Assembly: GCA_014621425.1 (NCBI GenBank)
Contig: JAANBB010000141.1
Location: 1 to 64,000, forward strand
DNA from: Cylindrodendrum hubeiense
Taxonomy: Eukaryota; Ascomycota; Sordariomycetes; Hypocreales; Nectriaceae
Reading direction: 5' to 3'
Length of the DNA: 64,000 nt
The notes beneath the pieces were generated by a model. That model made no database searches. It was not told the DNA's origin and worked only from the letters and a program-made list of their open reading frames with translations. The translations under genes and the position numbers were made by a program. Position 1 is the first letter of the stretch. Each line of letters opens with the position of its first letter. Positions 49,554-61,213 of the stretch are shown piece by piece.

Positions 49554-49673
49554 ATGCAATTCTATTCTAAGACATTTTTTCTGACATAAATACAAAATGG
49601 GTGTATCTAATACAACGGTATATACTAGAAATGAGAATACGTCAACAATAACATGGTGCTCTGGAGGCTACAT

Positions 49674-51507
49674 CTAAGCCTTGCACATGCGGCCATCGGC
49701 GGCCACATTCCAGACAGCGCTTCCAACGCCCTTGAGGTTGTAGAAGAGCGAGTTGGGATCCCACTTGTTCTTAATCTTGAGCAGACGGGCCCAGTTGTCT
49801 CCATAGAAGGTCTCCTGCCAGTTGGGCTGGTTGAAATCGGCCTCGTTCATGTACGCTCCGCTGCCGGGAGTGACGGACGAAATCAGAGGGACGAACTCGT
49901 TGGTGATGCGCTTCTGCATGGTGATCATGGCGTCCCACTTGGTGGGGTCCCAAGCGGTGGCCAGCTGCATCGACATGATGCTGCTTCGCCAGGCAGGGTA
50001 GACAGCGTTGCTAACTCCGCTGTATCGCTTGAACGTACCACTGCTTCCGACAGCGATGACGCCGTTGGAGGTCAGGTTTCGGATCACCTTCTGGAAGGAC
50101 TCGTTGTCATTCTCGATGACAGATCGAGGGATCAGGCGACCGCCATACTGATACTCAGAGGCACCGATGTGACCATAGGGCAGCGGGCCCATGTAGGTGT
50201 TGTAGTGGTCGCGGTAGTTGAGCGTCGTGTAAGAGACTGTGGGAGTGATGGCGAGCGAGGTCAGAACATCGAGGAACGGGCCCAAGACCTTCTCACGCAC
50301 ATAGTCGCCAGTAGAGTTGACGAGAGTGATGGGCTTGACAACCAACACACCGCTGGTCACATAGTAGATGACTGTAGGTCCGAGGTCAATCATGGCAGGC
50401 AACAGATCGTGGAATCGCGAAACAGCCGTGTCAAAGTTTGTCTTGTTAGTGCCGGACACGGACACGGAGAGAGTCGCACCACCGATGGTACCAGTATAGT
50501 GCGCTCGGATGGTGATGGAGGTAACAACGGCAAAGTTTCCAGCGCCGCCGCCGCTCAGGGCCCAGTAGAGGTCGCTGTTCTTGTTGGCACACGCTGTGAC
50601 AATGTCTCCAGCGGCCGTGACAGCCTCAAACTCGAGCGTCTGATCAGCGCCCAGACCAAAGCTAGAGCTGAGAGCCGAGTGACCGCCTCCCAAGGTGAAA
50701 CCAGCCAGGCCGACGGTCGGGCATTCGCCAGACACCACGGTAAGGCCTGCGGCATTGGCAGCCTCGACAGCATCGGCGCCCTGGATGCCAGCTCCGACCT
50801 TAATGGCGGGGCCGGTGTACAAGCTGTCGGACCAGTTGACGACTTCGGTGCTCTTCATGTGGTGCGTCCAAATGGCCAAAGCCCCGGCGCCAGTGGAGCG
50901 GCCAAGGTAGCTAAACACGTTAACATCAGACTTGGCGTTTGTCGGTTGCTTGGCAAAGGAATACGTACTCATGGCCGGTGTTGCGCACGACGAGACGGAT
51001 GTTGTACTTGGTAGCGAACTTGACGGCCTTGGCGACCTGGGCGGCGGTGGAGACCTTGATGGCGTACGACACGTAGTTTCCGAGAACGCAGGGACGAGAT
51101 TCGGCGAGGAAGGGATCGCAGCTCTGGTTGGCAAAGTACGCCTGCATCACAGATGAAGAGGAGTTGAAGCTGTCGCGCCCGTTAGTCTTAGTCTCTCCCA
51201 ACAAGCCACCACCACACCACGGGGGCGCCCCAAAACAGGCGAGAACTTACTGGAGCTGGGGAAGGACCCACTCGTCCTGTAACAGTTCGCAAGCATCAGC
51301 ATCGTAGTTGGGGTCGTGGCACGGCGACCCGATAGGGACGGTTGCAATGAGCTGCCCGCCGACGGTCGAGTTGAGCGAGTTCCACACAGCCGTCGAGGGC
51401 CAGCACGCATCACCGGGCAAGCATCGACACTTGGAAGCGGCTTGGCAGGACCCGAAGAGGGCGAGCAGGGGCAGAATCGCCTGGGAAAGAGACGCTGAGA
51501 TCTTCAT
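49674..51507 (-). CDS. Secreted FAD-linked oxidase (berberine-bridge-enzyme-like)
   Basis: Three exons, 51507-51251, 51169-50969 and 50910-49674, give 564 aa. The signal peptide is residues 1-23 (MKISASLSQAILPLLALFGS then CQAAS). The FAD-binding PCMH domain follows, and a BBE domain ends the protein (WARLLKIKNKWDPNSLFYN). Both covalent flavin anchors of the bicovalent group are present: His152 in RNTGHDYLGRS, formed across intron 2, and Cys216 in SGECPTVGLAGF. This predicts an extracellular oxidase reducing O2 to H2O2 with a carbohydrate, alcohol or alkaloid-like substrate; which one is not readable. Many Asn-X-Ser/Thr sites fit secretion. Confidence 0.9.
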
Positions 51508-53921
51508 CGTGGCGTGGGAGATGGGACGCGGCTGTTGATCCACACAAGTCTCGGACCCTCGCTACAGCTGATACAGGTACAGATGGGCAGGTAAGTGGCG
51601 TGGATCCTCGCGAGGGACCCTTTATTATTTATCATCGCGGCCAGGACGACTCTGCTACGATATTCATCCCCTTCGTCTTCTTCATCCCCCGTCCCTGTCG
51701 ATCTCCGTGCCTCCCGCCAACGTTGGATCCTGAAGTGCTACGTCGGCTCGCATGAAATTGGGTCAAGCTGGGGGGAGTGACACGCGCTAGGGGTCGCTTG
51801 CAGAGCTGTCAACGGCTACAGCTACGAAGGATTGTTCGCCTTCCTCTGTTTCTGTTAGCTGCATGAACCAGTTGAGATTTGGGCTAGAGAATGCGCTGGG
51901 GGGGGGGATGCCCCGGAATTCAGCCACCTCTGTATCCCTGAGAGATTTGTTGGTAGCGGGGCCGCGTTGCCGGCCATGACAGGCAGCGCACCGCGGAATG
52001 ACACCGGAATGAACAACTCGGAGATTGAGCATGGGCCTGGTTAAGGCCTGAAGCCCTGGCCACGGGAACAACATCCCGCCCCAGTTGCGTGCTCCGGATC
52101 CGATCGCGAGTTGGGGACCTTGGCGGTTAGTGCCCCGGCGATAATCCCCGAACATGGACGTGGTGCCGGGATGGATGAGCCGGGGCGTAGATGTTAGCCA
52201 CGCACTATCCAGAAATAGCCTGGTCTTGGTGTCTAACAGGGGAAGTGTCGAGACAGAAGGGCACAGAAGGACTTGTACAGACGGTATAATACAGGGGCAC
52301 AAAGCAGGAGGCCGTCAGCAAGACGGACCTGTGCGTCCTTTGGGGAGCTCCGAACGGCTGAAGATTCGGTTTCGTAAGAGCCCTGGCCCCTCCGTCTCCG
52401 CCCTGATGACGACTCCACCGAGTCCACCGAGTCCACCAAGCCCACCTAGATAGATCGCTACAGGCACAGCGACGATGCCCCTTTGGCAGGGCAATAATGG
52501 AGACGGGGAATGGAGACAAAGAAACCCGGTAGCGGTGGCTCGGTCGCCGGAAGCAGTGGACGGGCCCCGGATAATGGAGATATGGAGATCTCGTTCTCGT
52601 TCGCGTCGTGGCTACGCGTTGGCCCAGTCTCGGGACGGAGTCGCCCACATCCCTAACGCCGCTCCGCTCGACTAGCCAGAGCTTGCGGGACACGCAGATC
52701 ACTCCCCGTGCTGCCAATCTATCTAGCACGAGTCGGCGCCGTGCTCTAAAGCCCTGTACAGCATCTTCTGTGCGTCGCGCAATCGCCATTTACTCCACGC
52801 GATGGGTCGACGCGGGACATAGCAATGTTTCACTGGCAACAGCCCACTTCGTCCACCCCCTCGTATTTTTCCCAGTCTTGTACATAGTAGAACAGGGGGC
52901 CGTCATGTCGTTGGTGAAACCGTCTCGCCACGGTGTTGTTGGTCGCAAAACGGCGGGACTTGTGGGCTGCACTTGTCTCAAACAAGCAAGGGTTTCCCTC
53001 CCTCTTTTGCGCCTCCACACACGATCTACGCCGGGCGATCATGCCATATGGATGCTCGACACCGGCCCCTGCGGTCTATCGCCCTAATTCTGGGGCCTGA
53101 TCTGACCAGATCCGAAAGTAAATCGCACCCCAGGTATATCCGGACGTCCTTATTCAATGCCACGCGAGGGGTGGGCTCGATGCGGCGGGAAGGAGTCAAT
53201 TGTCACATTCCGAGTTTTCTGTCTTGTTAGCGTCAATGGAAACCAACGAACAGGTGGGATTGCAACCCAGTTCGCCAGTTCTTCGAATTCTTCATTAGTA
53301 TAAATCAGACTTTGCTAGATTTCCGCCATGGCTCTGAGAAACGCCGGCTGATACTCCAGCAGCCACTCAGCTCACACCGGTGACCACCACTGTCGTAACT
53401 CGCACCCCGTCGCATGCTTCCGTTACCTCATGTTCCTGTTTCAAGGCCCACTCCCACATCCGACCGCGTGTTGTTTAGGCCCAGCTCGGCATGTTACTCC
53501 AATCAATTCTCGGAGCTGCTGCCGAGTTGGTCCTTGGGTGCGGCCCGCGGACGCCACTCGCCACACTCCAGCCGTTCTCCTGGTACGCTAGGCCGCTGCT
53601 GGTTTAATTGCTACATAGTATTAGTGATGGAGTTCCTGTTACAGGTCCTTCTTCGGGCGTTTTCAACCCGAGGCAATCGTTCGCGAGTCAGTGGGCCACC
53701 GGAAGGCCCTCTAGAAGCTCTTCTCTCTCCCGGGCCTCCGATAATCCCGAATCCTTGATGATGCTTAATCTTTAATTGTTCATCAGGCCACAGTTGATCC
53801 TATCCGAAATCGAGAATCGTCGTTTCCCTGGCTTGGAAACTTTCCTTAAACAACCCAGAAGCTGATCATTGCCACGTCTAAACATCCCGAGCCACTCAGT
53901 CAGACGAACCGCTGCATCAAC
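51508..53921. other. 2.4-kb intergenic region
   Basis: The left end is the promoter of the FAD oxidase gene and the right end is that of the CFEM receptor gene. A 9-bp Ser/Pro-like DNA repeat lies at 52411-52446. Overlapping ORFs of up to 194 codons on both strands match nothing. Confidence 0.45.
52411..52446. repeat. Four copies of a 9-bp GTCCACCRA unit
   Basis: Consecutive units read GACTCCACC-like, then GTCCACCGA, GTCCACCAA and GCCCACC, with small drift. Confidence 0.55.
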
Positions 53922-55434
53922 ATGCAGGTCATGTGGAAGAGCCTCCTGTTGGTCTGCCTTATGGCACTCCCAGGGGGCATGGCAGCGTCGTCGTCCTCCT
54001 CAACCTCAGTTCTTGCGTCGATGCCAGACTGTGCTGTACGACCTCATCTTCAGCCTAAATCCTTTTGAACATCATTAACTCTGTTACAGTTAGAATGTCT
54101 TGCCACAGCCCTGGCCGACTCGCCCTGCACGGCGACCAACACGACCTGCATGTGCACCAACGAAGTCCTGCAGACACAGATGACGGCATGTGTCACGACG
54201 AGCTGCACTGTGAAGGAGTCCCTGAGTACGTTTCTCGGCCATCATTAATGCTCCTCTCATTGACTCTTGTCCTCAAGCTACCAAGAACTTGACCGTGACG
54301 AACTGCAGCTCCCCCATTCGAGACGACTCGGGCGAATACATCGTGCTCTGCAACACATTCGCAATCATCGCCGGACTATGCATAATCCAACGGTTTGCCT
54401 CTAAGCTCTACTGGAAGCTTGATCTTGGGTTTGATGACTGGTTTATCTTGATCACTGGCATCTGCGCTGCTCCGAGTCAGGCCATCAACATCTATGGCAC
54501 CGTTGCCAATGGATTGGGACGCGACATCTGGACAATATCTTTCGACAGTATCACCAAGTTCGGCAAGTACTTCCATATCATGGCTGTCCTGTACTTTGCG
54601 CAGATCCCATTGCTGAAGATGTCGCTGCTCTTCTTCTACCTCCGCATCTTCCCAACCAAGCTCGTCCGCAAGCTCCTTTGGGGAACAGTCATCTTCAACT
54701 CGGTATTTGCCATCGTCTTCATCTTCGTCGCCATCTTTCAGTGCCAGCCCGTCAGTTATTTCTGGACGAAGTGGGACGGCGAACACGAGGGACATTGCAC
54801 CAACATCAACATCATTACATGTTCCAATGCCGCAATCAGCATCATCGTCGATATCTGGATGTTGGCAGTCCCTTTAGCACAGCTCAAGGGTCTCAACCTG
54901 GACTGGAAGAAGAAGATTGGAGTGGGCATGATGTTCTGTGTCGGCACCTTGTATGTCTTTTTGCACCCCCTTTTTCACTGAAGACTGTTTCTAACTTTCC
55001 CATCCAGCGTCACAGTTGTCAGTATTCTTCGACTACAGGCCGTCGTCAAATTTGGAGACAGTTCAAACGCCACCTGGGACTACCTCGAGGTTTCCAAATG
55101 GTCTACTGTCGAGATCAGTGTGGGAATTATCTGCGCTTGCATGCCTTCCCTCCGCCTACTCCTCGTCCGCCTCTTCCCCAAGATCCTCGGAACATCCCAG
55201 CGATACTACGCCAACTACGCAAGCAACACGAATGGACAAGTAAAGAGCCATAGTCGGCCATTGGGAACAAACACAACGTCGCAGGTGGAAGCATCTCATC
55301 AGCGCATGGACTCCAGGGGCATCACATGCTCGCGCACATATGCTGTCGAGTTTGGCGATAATGATGAAACGCAGTTGGTTCATATGAAGGACCTTGACCG
55401 AGCAAGCTCCAGATCCGATGTTTCAAATGTATAA
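53922..55434 (+). CDS. CFEM-domain Pth11-like membrane receptor
   Basis: Four exons: 53922-54035, 54090-54225, 54278-54950 and 55008-55434, giving 449 aa. A signal peptide (1-22) leads into a CFEM domain with eight Cys (Cys37, Cys41 and six more up to about residue 98), including TCMC and the CVTTSC pair. Then come seven TM helices of the fungal rhodopsin/Pth11 type: one ending KLYWKLDLGFDDWFILITG, later IPLLKMSLLFFYLRIF, the FQCQPVSYFW element and VSILRLQAVV. A Ser/Thr/Asn-rich cytoplasmic tail follows. Pth11 itself senses host surfaces in Magnaporthe. Receptors of this class are numerous and the ligand here is unknown. Intron 1 interrupts the CFEM domain right after Cys37. Confidence 0.9.
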
Positions 55435-56065
55435 TTAGTCACTATATAATAATGATAGAATTTTTAGTATTAAGCCTCTTCGCCCACTTGCGCTCTATCC
55501 GTTCCTAACGCGAGCCGAAAGTTGAGCATATCTCCATAGCTCAGCACATGCTGCCATGCCAAGGTTGCTTACTGACAATTTGAAATCATCCGTTATCGAC
55601 GGGAGAATGGCTTGCTTCTGATCGGTAATAGATACCTCGGCAATACGGACTTGGGTGGAGAAGTTTTTACTTCAAGCAGCAGGGATCCTTCGGAGATAGT
55701 GTGGGAGCGATGTGACAACCTTCGCCCTTGCAGACATTGCTCCGCGATATACCCCGGGATCGCCGGCATTCACGGGGATAAATTACTAGACTCGATCACC
55801 CTTGATATGCTTCTGTCGGCACATGTCTCTATTTTGGGATGGGGTAGATGTAGTACGAGGGCAAGTCCTCGACAGGGCGCGCCAACTACCCTAGACCTTC
55901 ACGCCGAACTTCAAGTAGATACACATGAACTCAGGCAGTGGTCCAACAGCAATACAATTATCCACCCTCCTTATTGATGTTTTGACATTTATTTACACGT
56001 TTCTTATTTTTAAGGACATCTCCAATCGCTTGGTTCTCATACCTCCCATCACGCCTGTTGATTGC
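55435..56065. other. Intergenic between two convergent genes
   Basis: Presumed 3' UTRs of the receptor and amine oxidase genes. A 121-codon plus-strand ORF here has no domain and I do not support it. Confidence 0.5.
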
Positions 56066-58179
56066 TTAGATTCGGGATGGGCGTGCAGCACAACAGGTCT
56101 CCGGCCCTACTTTGTAAAGGGTAGACTTGTTCAGGTTCTGTGAAGACCGAGGAACATCGTTCGAAGGGTTAAGTTCGAAGAAGTTAACGGGCTTCAAAGA
56201 GACCGATATCTTCTCAACTGGCATAACGGGGAAGTCTACGACAAGAGTTAGCGCCTGCAAATGTCACCATCATTGGACAACATACCTTCCGGTCTGGTGA
56301 CATGAGTGAGACCGAATGAATGCCATAGAACGACATCTTCATTTTCGACTGGCTCATCTCGTTCCGACCAAATTGCTATACCAGTGTCGTCGCGGCTCTG
56401 GTTAGTGAACTCTCCAGAAGCCCACAGCTCGTCATCACGGTACTTGGTGACCCAAATCGGCTTGGAAGTAAAAATACCGCGCTTGTAGTTAAATGTTTGA
56501 GGTCCCATCATCAGCATTTGACTGGGAACAGCATGAAGTTTGTAACCGTGGGGTTTCCCAGAGACAGAGTTGATGCGCGATTCGTTGATGATCTTGTAAA
56601 CTCGGTTCTTGGTGAGATCGAGATCGTAGCCACCAGGCTTCTTGATCGGGGTCGTCTGAACTCTGAAGGCGCAGCCAAATGGATCAAGATCTGGCTCATT
56701 CGTTACGGGAATGCAATCATCGTATGTTATGGTGTTCTTTTGGTCTCCGTCCAGGCAAGGGTCGACACGGAGGCAGAACAGATGCTGGTGATTGACGGCC
56801 AGCACACCAGGCGCAACAACCGTTCCCCAAGGCACCTGAAGGCCTTGACGAATAGGCATGGTCGAAACAATTCCGGTCGCGCGTACATCGATGTGGAGGT
56901 TGGCAGCCTGGTCTAGAACAAACGCTAGGATGTACTCGTAGTTGGCTACTGTCGCAGTGCACTGAACCACCAGCTGGCGATTTCTGACGACGGACGACTT
57001 GCTGTTGCGAAAATTCGTGTGCTTCCATCCGATACCGTCATCGACCTCGTGCATACAGATGACGTTGGGCATGACAACGGGCTCGCCATCGCCAGAAACA
57101 CGGACGCCGCTAAAGTAGGCAATGTGGCCGAGACAGTCACAGCCCAAACTCAGACTGTTGGAAGTAAGACCAAACCCGGAGTCGCCCAGATCGAATGCTT
57201 GCTTTCGGTGGTAGGGAGAGCGAGGATCACCGTAGGGAACTGTCATTTCGCTCATGGAAACGCGGTAGAAGAGTGGTCGGCCGTCGTAGCGGACATCATG
57301 GAGAACAGGTCCCTCTCGTAGGGTCCAGCCCAGCTGGAAGGACCACTTCTGCCATTCAACGCGACGCCCAAATATGTTAAAGGAAGGTCCCTCTGGTTGA
57401 GTGATCTGGAGAGGCTTCAGGTCCTTTCGAAACGCATCCTCGCCCATGATGTTTGCGCTGTACTCGACAGGCTCCGCAGGCTCCCAAGGCTGAGTCTCGG
57501 CATCGAGGATATCATTGGTTCCCATTGGTAATTTTTGAAGATCAACCAACTCCAGAGTGTGCGCGTCGAAAATAGGCGCGAGAGGGAGTGGGATTGAGTA
57601 GTGGTTTGCTTCACCATCCTCCGACATTGCCACGTACATGTAGCACTGGAAAAGACGCCGCTTCTCTTTGGCATTATCTGTTCCAAACGCCCAAGGATCA
57701 TTTTCAATACGAGCGCTGCATGCGATTAGTAACTGGTCATGTCGGATTGAAGAAATTGACATGGGGACTTACTTGGGTGGAAGCTTGAGCTTGGCAACCT
57801 CCGCAAGGACTTCAGGGTGGGATGTACAGGCTCTATTGATGAGCTCAAACTCTACCCAATCCACAGGGCCTTGAGATTCGGGAGCGCCATAAGTTCTTTC
57901 GATCCGAGATTTGGTTATGTTGACAATCGCAATTAAAAGAGTTTGGCTTGTTTTGAGATGGTAGTAGACTCTGGCCTTGCGGTCCGGGGCCGGCCCGCTG
58001 TGATGAAGGTGCTGAAGGGTCAGGTCCTTGGGAGGTTCAGCGAGGTCAATGACCTTGAATCGAACCTCGGTCGTAGCGCATTGAAGTTGCTTGACAAGCG
58101 TTTGAGAGGCCGCTCGCACTTCGTCGACCATCAATGGGTCAAGAGGGTGCGGGGCAGACTTGGAGGTAGTTGGCGACAT
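56066..58179 (-). CDS. Copper amine oxidase (primary-amine oxidase)
   Basis: Three exons, 58179-57773, 57715-56286 and 56235-56066, give 668 aa. The enzyme oxidises primary amines to aldehydes with release of NH3 and H2O2, using Cu2+ and a self-made topaquinone. Visible active-site residues are catalytic-base Asp311 in the AFDLGDSGFG segment, the topaquinone precursor Tyr395 in ATVANYEY, and the copper ligands His445 and His447 (NHQH) and His607 (FGLTHVTRPED, the last residue formed across intron 2). The disulfide-type GCDCLG motif is also present. There is no signal peptide. The C-terminal end ...ARPSRI is not a clear peroxisomal signal. It appears intact. The amine substrate is unknown. It lies 575 bp from the SDR gene, divergent from it. 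Confidence 0.93.
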
Positions 58180-58753
58180 CTTGATTGCAATTGCTAATGT
58201 GAAGTAGGAAACAATTGAAGAAGAGCTTGCTATTCTATACAACACTGAAAGCTGTCATGTTTTCAAGGCAGGTTTATACTCGTCGTCGACCTCGACAATT
58301 GAGAGCTTCATGATCTGGATACTTAGACTCCACCATCCCACATGGGAGCCGGGGTTTGCCGATTCGACTCCCCGGCGCCCGCCTTTCCCAAACAGGAAAT
58401 ACAGCCAGCTTCATGATCATGGGCCCGCAAGCGGAGAACACCGTCGGCACCCAGATATGATTCATGCCCACTATTAGGAAAACGGGACGCCTCCGCTGGT
58501 GCCAGCACATACCGCGATAGGTTATGTTGGCCTCCCTCCCTCATCTGGTAGCGTCCCCAGCTTTGCGGAGAGTCCTTGTCGGAGATAAGTAGCATCACTT
58601 ACGCAAGAGCTAATTGCTATCTGATCATCGCGCCCGCTTGAGATCTGTGGCTGTTTCGTATCTGAATCCGTTGATAAGTACATCCTTGGCCAGAATAAGA
58701 CTTCGAAATAACACCACTTTCATCCACGAAAGATAAGCCAATTAACCACGACC
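58180..58753. promoter_or_regulatory. Shared divergent promoter: amine oxidase / SDR
   Basis: It holds 574 bp between two divergent start codons. No ORF of interest is present, and I name no specific binding site. Confidence 0.45.
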
Positions 58754-59706
58754 ATGCCTGATTTTAAAGGACTCGACCTGACCGGCAAGACTGCCATTGT
58801 CACTGGCTCCTCAAGGTAGGATTGACTCGCTCCCTGAGACACCTCATTCCTTGTACTTATTATGGACATTTAACAGAGGAATTGGAGCTGCCATTGCTAT
58901 CCAACTTGGCAAACGAGGAGCCAACGTCGTGGTGAATTATACCAGCGAGAAAAGTCGAACACGGGCGGAAGAAGTCGCCAATAAGATCCAGTCTCTTGGC
59001 CAAAAAGCATCAGTCTGCCAAGCTAGCGTGGCAAATATCAAGGACATCCCGAAGCTGGTGCAGAGTGCTTTGGAGCTGAGTGAGTCTGGAAAGATTGAGA
59101 TTCTCATTCACAAGTAAGCCTTACCCTGAGACACAGATCCGTCATTGGTACTGACTGCCAAAACAGTGCCGCTCTAGGTGTTGATGCGAATCTGGATGAA
59201 GTAACGGAGGATCTTTTCGCTACTCACTTTGATACCAATGTGAAGGGACCAATCTTCTTGACCCAGGCAGTCATTCCTCATATTGCCCGCGGTGGCCGGA
59301 TTGTCTTCGTCTCTTCGGCAGCCGCAAGACTCGGCGTTGCCGGTCAAACAGTCTACGGTGCGACCAAGGCTGCAGGTGAAGCCTTGGTTCGTGTTTGGGC
59401 AAAGGAGCTTGGGCAGTCACACGATATTACTGTTAACTGCGTCAACCCGGGTCCCGTTGCTACTGGTATGCCTATAACTCTACTAACTTTTGATAGAACA
59501 CTATCCGCTGACTACATATAGATCAATGGCTTGAGAGTGACGACCAATTTCGCGAGGATATGCAACCACTGATCGAGTCGACCCCGGCTGCGGCGAGGAT
59601 TGCCGAGGTGGACGACATTGCGCCTCTTGTAGCCTTTCTCTGCACGGAGGATGCACGATGGACCACGGGCTCCGTATTATCTGCGAATGGTGGTCTTTAT
59701 AATTAG
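58754..59706 (+). CDS. Short-chain dehydrogenase/reductase (classical SDR)
   Basis: Four exons: 58754-58815, 58877-59113, 59167-59465 and 59522-59706, giving 260 aa. The cofactor motif TGSSRGIG (17-24) is split by intron 1. NAA (structural) forms at intron 2. The catalytic Ser lies in FVSSAAA, and the Tyr and Lys in VYGATKA. NPGPVATD crosses intron 3. NYTSEKSRTRAEE after strand 2 has an Arg/Lys pair typical of NADP(H) preference. The end WTTGSVLSANGGLYN is the usual family finish. This is a cytosolic oxidoreductase; the substrate is unknown. Similar SDRs (versicolorin-reductase and 3-oxoacyl-ACP-reductase types) are frequent in fungal clusters. Confidence 0.92.
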
Positions 59707-60158
59707 TTGCATGATTCTCGGGTAGCAGTCGATCATGAATTCAATATTCACTTTTTAGAAAGAGGAGACTTCGCCTACATTGGCACACTCACGAAGCGTT
59801 GACGTCTGTTGATTAATTTTCTGAATATTTGAGGCTTTATGTGTGGGAAATCTTGAAATCATAGGTCAATGCAAACAATAAGTAAATAAACACTCAATTA
59901 CTATCAATGGAAAATCCCTGCTCGTGCTACCGATGATGATGCAAACATCGAGTGTCGGCCAAAACAGTCGTCAACAACTCAAATTATGTTGTTTCTCCAA
60001 GGAAAATAGAGGGAAATGTCTATTTAGGCTTCAGATTAAGACTATTGAATTTGTGTAAAGTCTAAAGGTATTGTCTTTATTCCTTCACGAGGCGTAAAGC
60101 ACAATTTGGCTTATGGGTAACCGTCTATTTACCGAAATCGAATCGGCTGTCTTGGCCA
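59707..60158. other. Intergenic between convergent SDR and acetyltransferase genes
   Basis: AT-rich 3' flanks; nothing else seen. Confidence 0.5.
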
Positions 60159-60882
60159 CTATCCCTCAACCTTGTCCAGCGGCGTCACCTTCTTGATGAC
60201 CCGGGCTGGAGAACCGACAGCAACGCTCCACGCCGGGATATCTCTTGTTACGACTGAACTAGCTCCAATGGTGCACCCCTCACCAATGGTGACGCCGGGT
60301 AGGATAACCACGGCGCCCCCAATCCAGCAATCATCCCCAATCGAGACGGGTTTTCCGAACTCTATATTTTCTCTCCGGCTCGCGACTTCGACCTCGTGGG
60401 TTGCAGTAGTAATCATGACGTTAGGACCGAACATGACCCGATCTCCGATTGTTACAAGCGCCACGTCCAGGATCGTCAGCTGAAAGTTACTGTAGAATCG
60501 TTTGCCGATGGAGATGTTGCAGCCGTAGTCAATATTGAACGGGGGTTCGATGTAGGCCTCCTCATCTGCAATATGACCAAGACGCTCGCGAAGCATCTCT
60601 AGCCGCTTGCTTGCGAGAGTCGCCGGAGTCTCATCGGGGCCATCTGGAAAGTAATGGTTGTATTTGTGGGCCCAGGCGCGAGCCTTGAATCGTGCGTTGT
60701 CAAGCTCGGGTACGAATGAGTTGTATCTTGAACAACGTTGATGAGCTCGCCTGGTTTTAACAAGATCGGCAGTCGACTCACAGCATGCCTGATATCATCT
60801 TTTCGTACTCCTCACACCGAGGCACATGAGCCAAGGCCGTGGATTTCTCCAGCTCAGCGGGTGACTTTTGTGACGTAGCCAT
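60159..60882 (-). CDS. NodL/maltose-O-acetyltransferase-type hexapeptide acetyltransferase
   Basis: Two exons, 60882-60782 and 60726-60159, give 222 aa. The family moves acetyl from acetyl-CoA to a hydroxyl of a sugar or related acceptor, forming trimeric left-handed beta-helices. The N-terminal Mac domain (PRCEEYEKMISGMLYNSFVP across the intron, then ELDNARFKARAW) precedes hexapeptide turns. These include PPFNIDYGCNISIGKRFYSN, then GDRVMFGPNVMI with the catalytic His in TTATHEVE, later GDDCWIGGAVVILPGVTIG and IGASSVVTRDIPAWSVAVGSPARV. The family length fits. A longer upstream frame exists but lacks family wording, so I chose the ATG at 60882. Confidence 0.9.
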
Positions 60883-61213
60883 GGCTTCGATTTGGGAGCT
60901 TCCAAGGCGACGTTGGGTGGTTCTGGGATTGAATGAAAAGACTGAATGGAGATGTCTAGGAGAAATCAAAGAAGTGAAGTGACGAAGAAGAAGAATCTTT
61001 CGAGGTTGGCCACTGCATGACACATTGAAGCAGGTCGAGTCTCTGTAGCTGTTGGCGACTAAGCCAAAGATGGATGTACTGCCAGCAGCTCCTTGCGGGG
61101 ACCAAAGACCCACTTGGCGCCCGCAACTCAATGGGGCTCTTATGCAGGCCATCGGGACCCGGCCCTCTTAGCCGCGGCCAGTAATCGTAGTTCAATGTTT
61201 CATGCCCTATTGA
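60883..61213. other. Intergenic: acetyltransferase promoter and regulator 3' end
   Basis: A 331-bp gap between two minus-strand genes. It should hold the acetyltransferase promoter and the 3' end of the regulator gene. Confidence 0.45.

Noticed and set aside
49653..51014. 453-codon plus-strand ORF
   Set aside because: It lies antisense over the FAD-oxidase gene and has no domain; long antisense frames are an artefact of GC-rich third positions.
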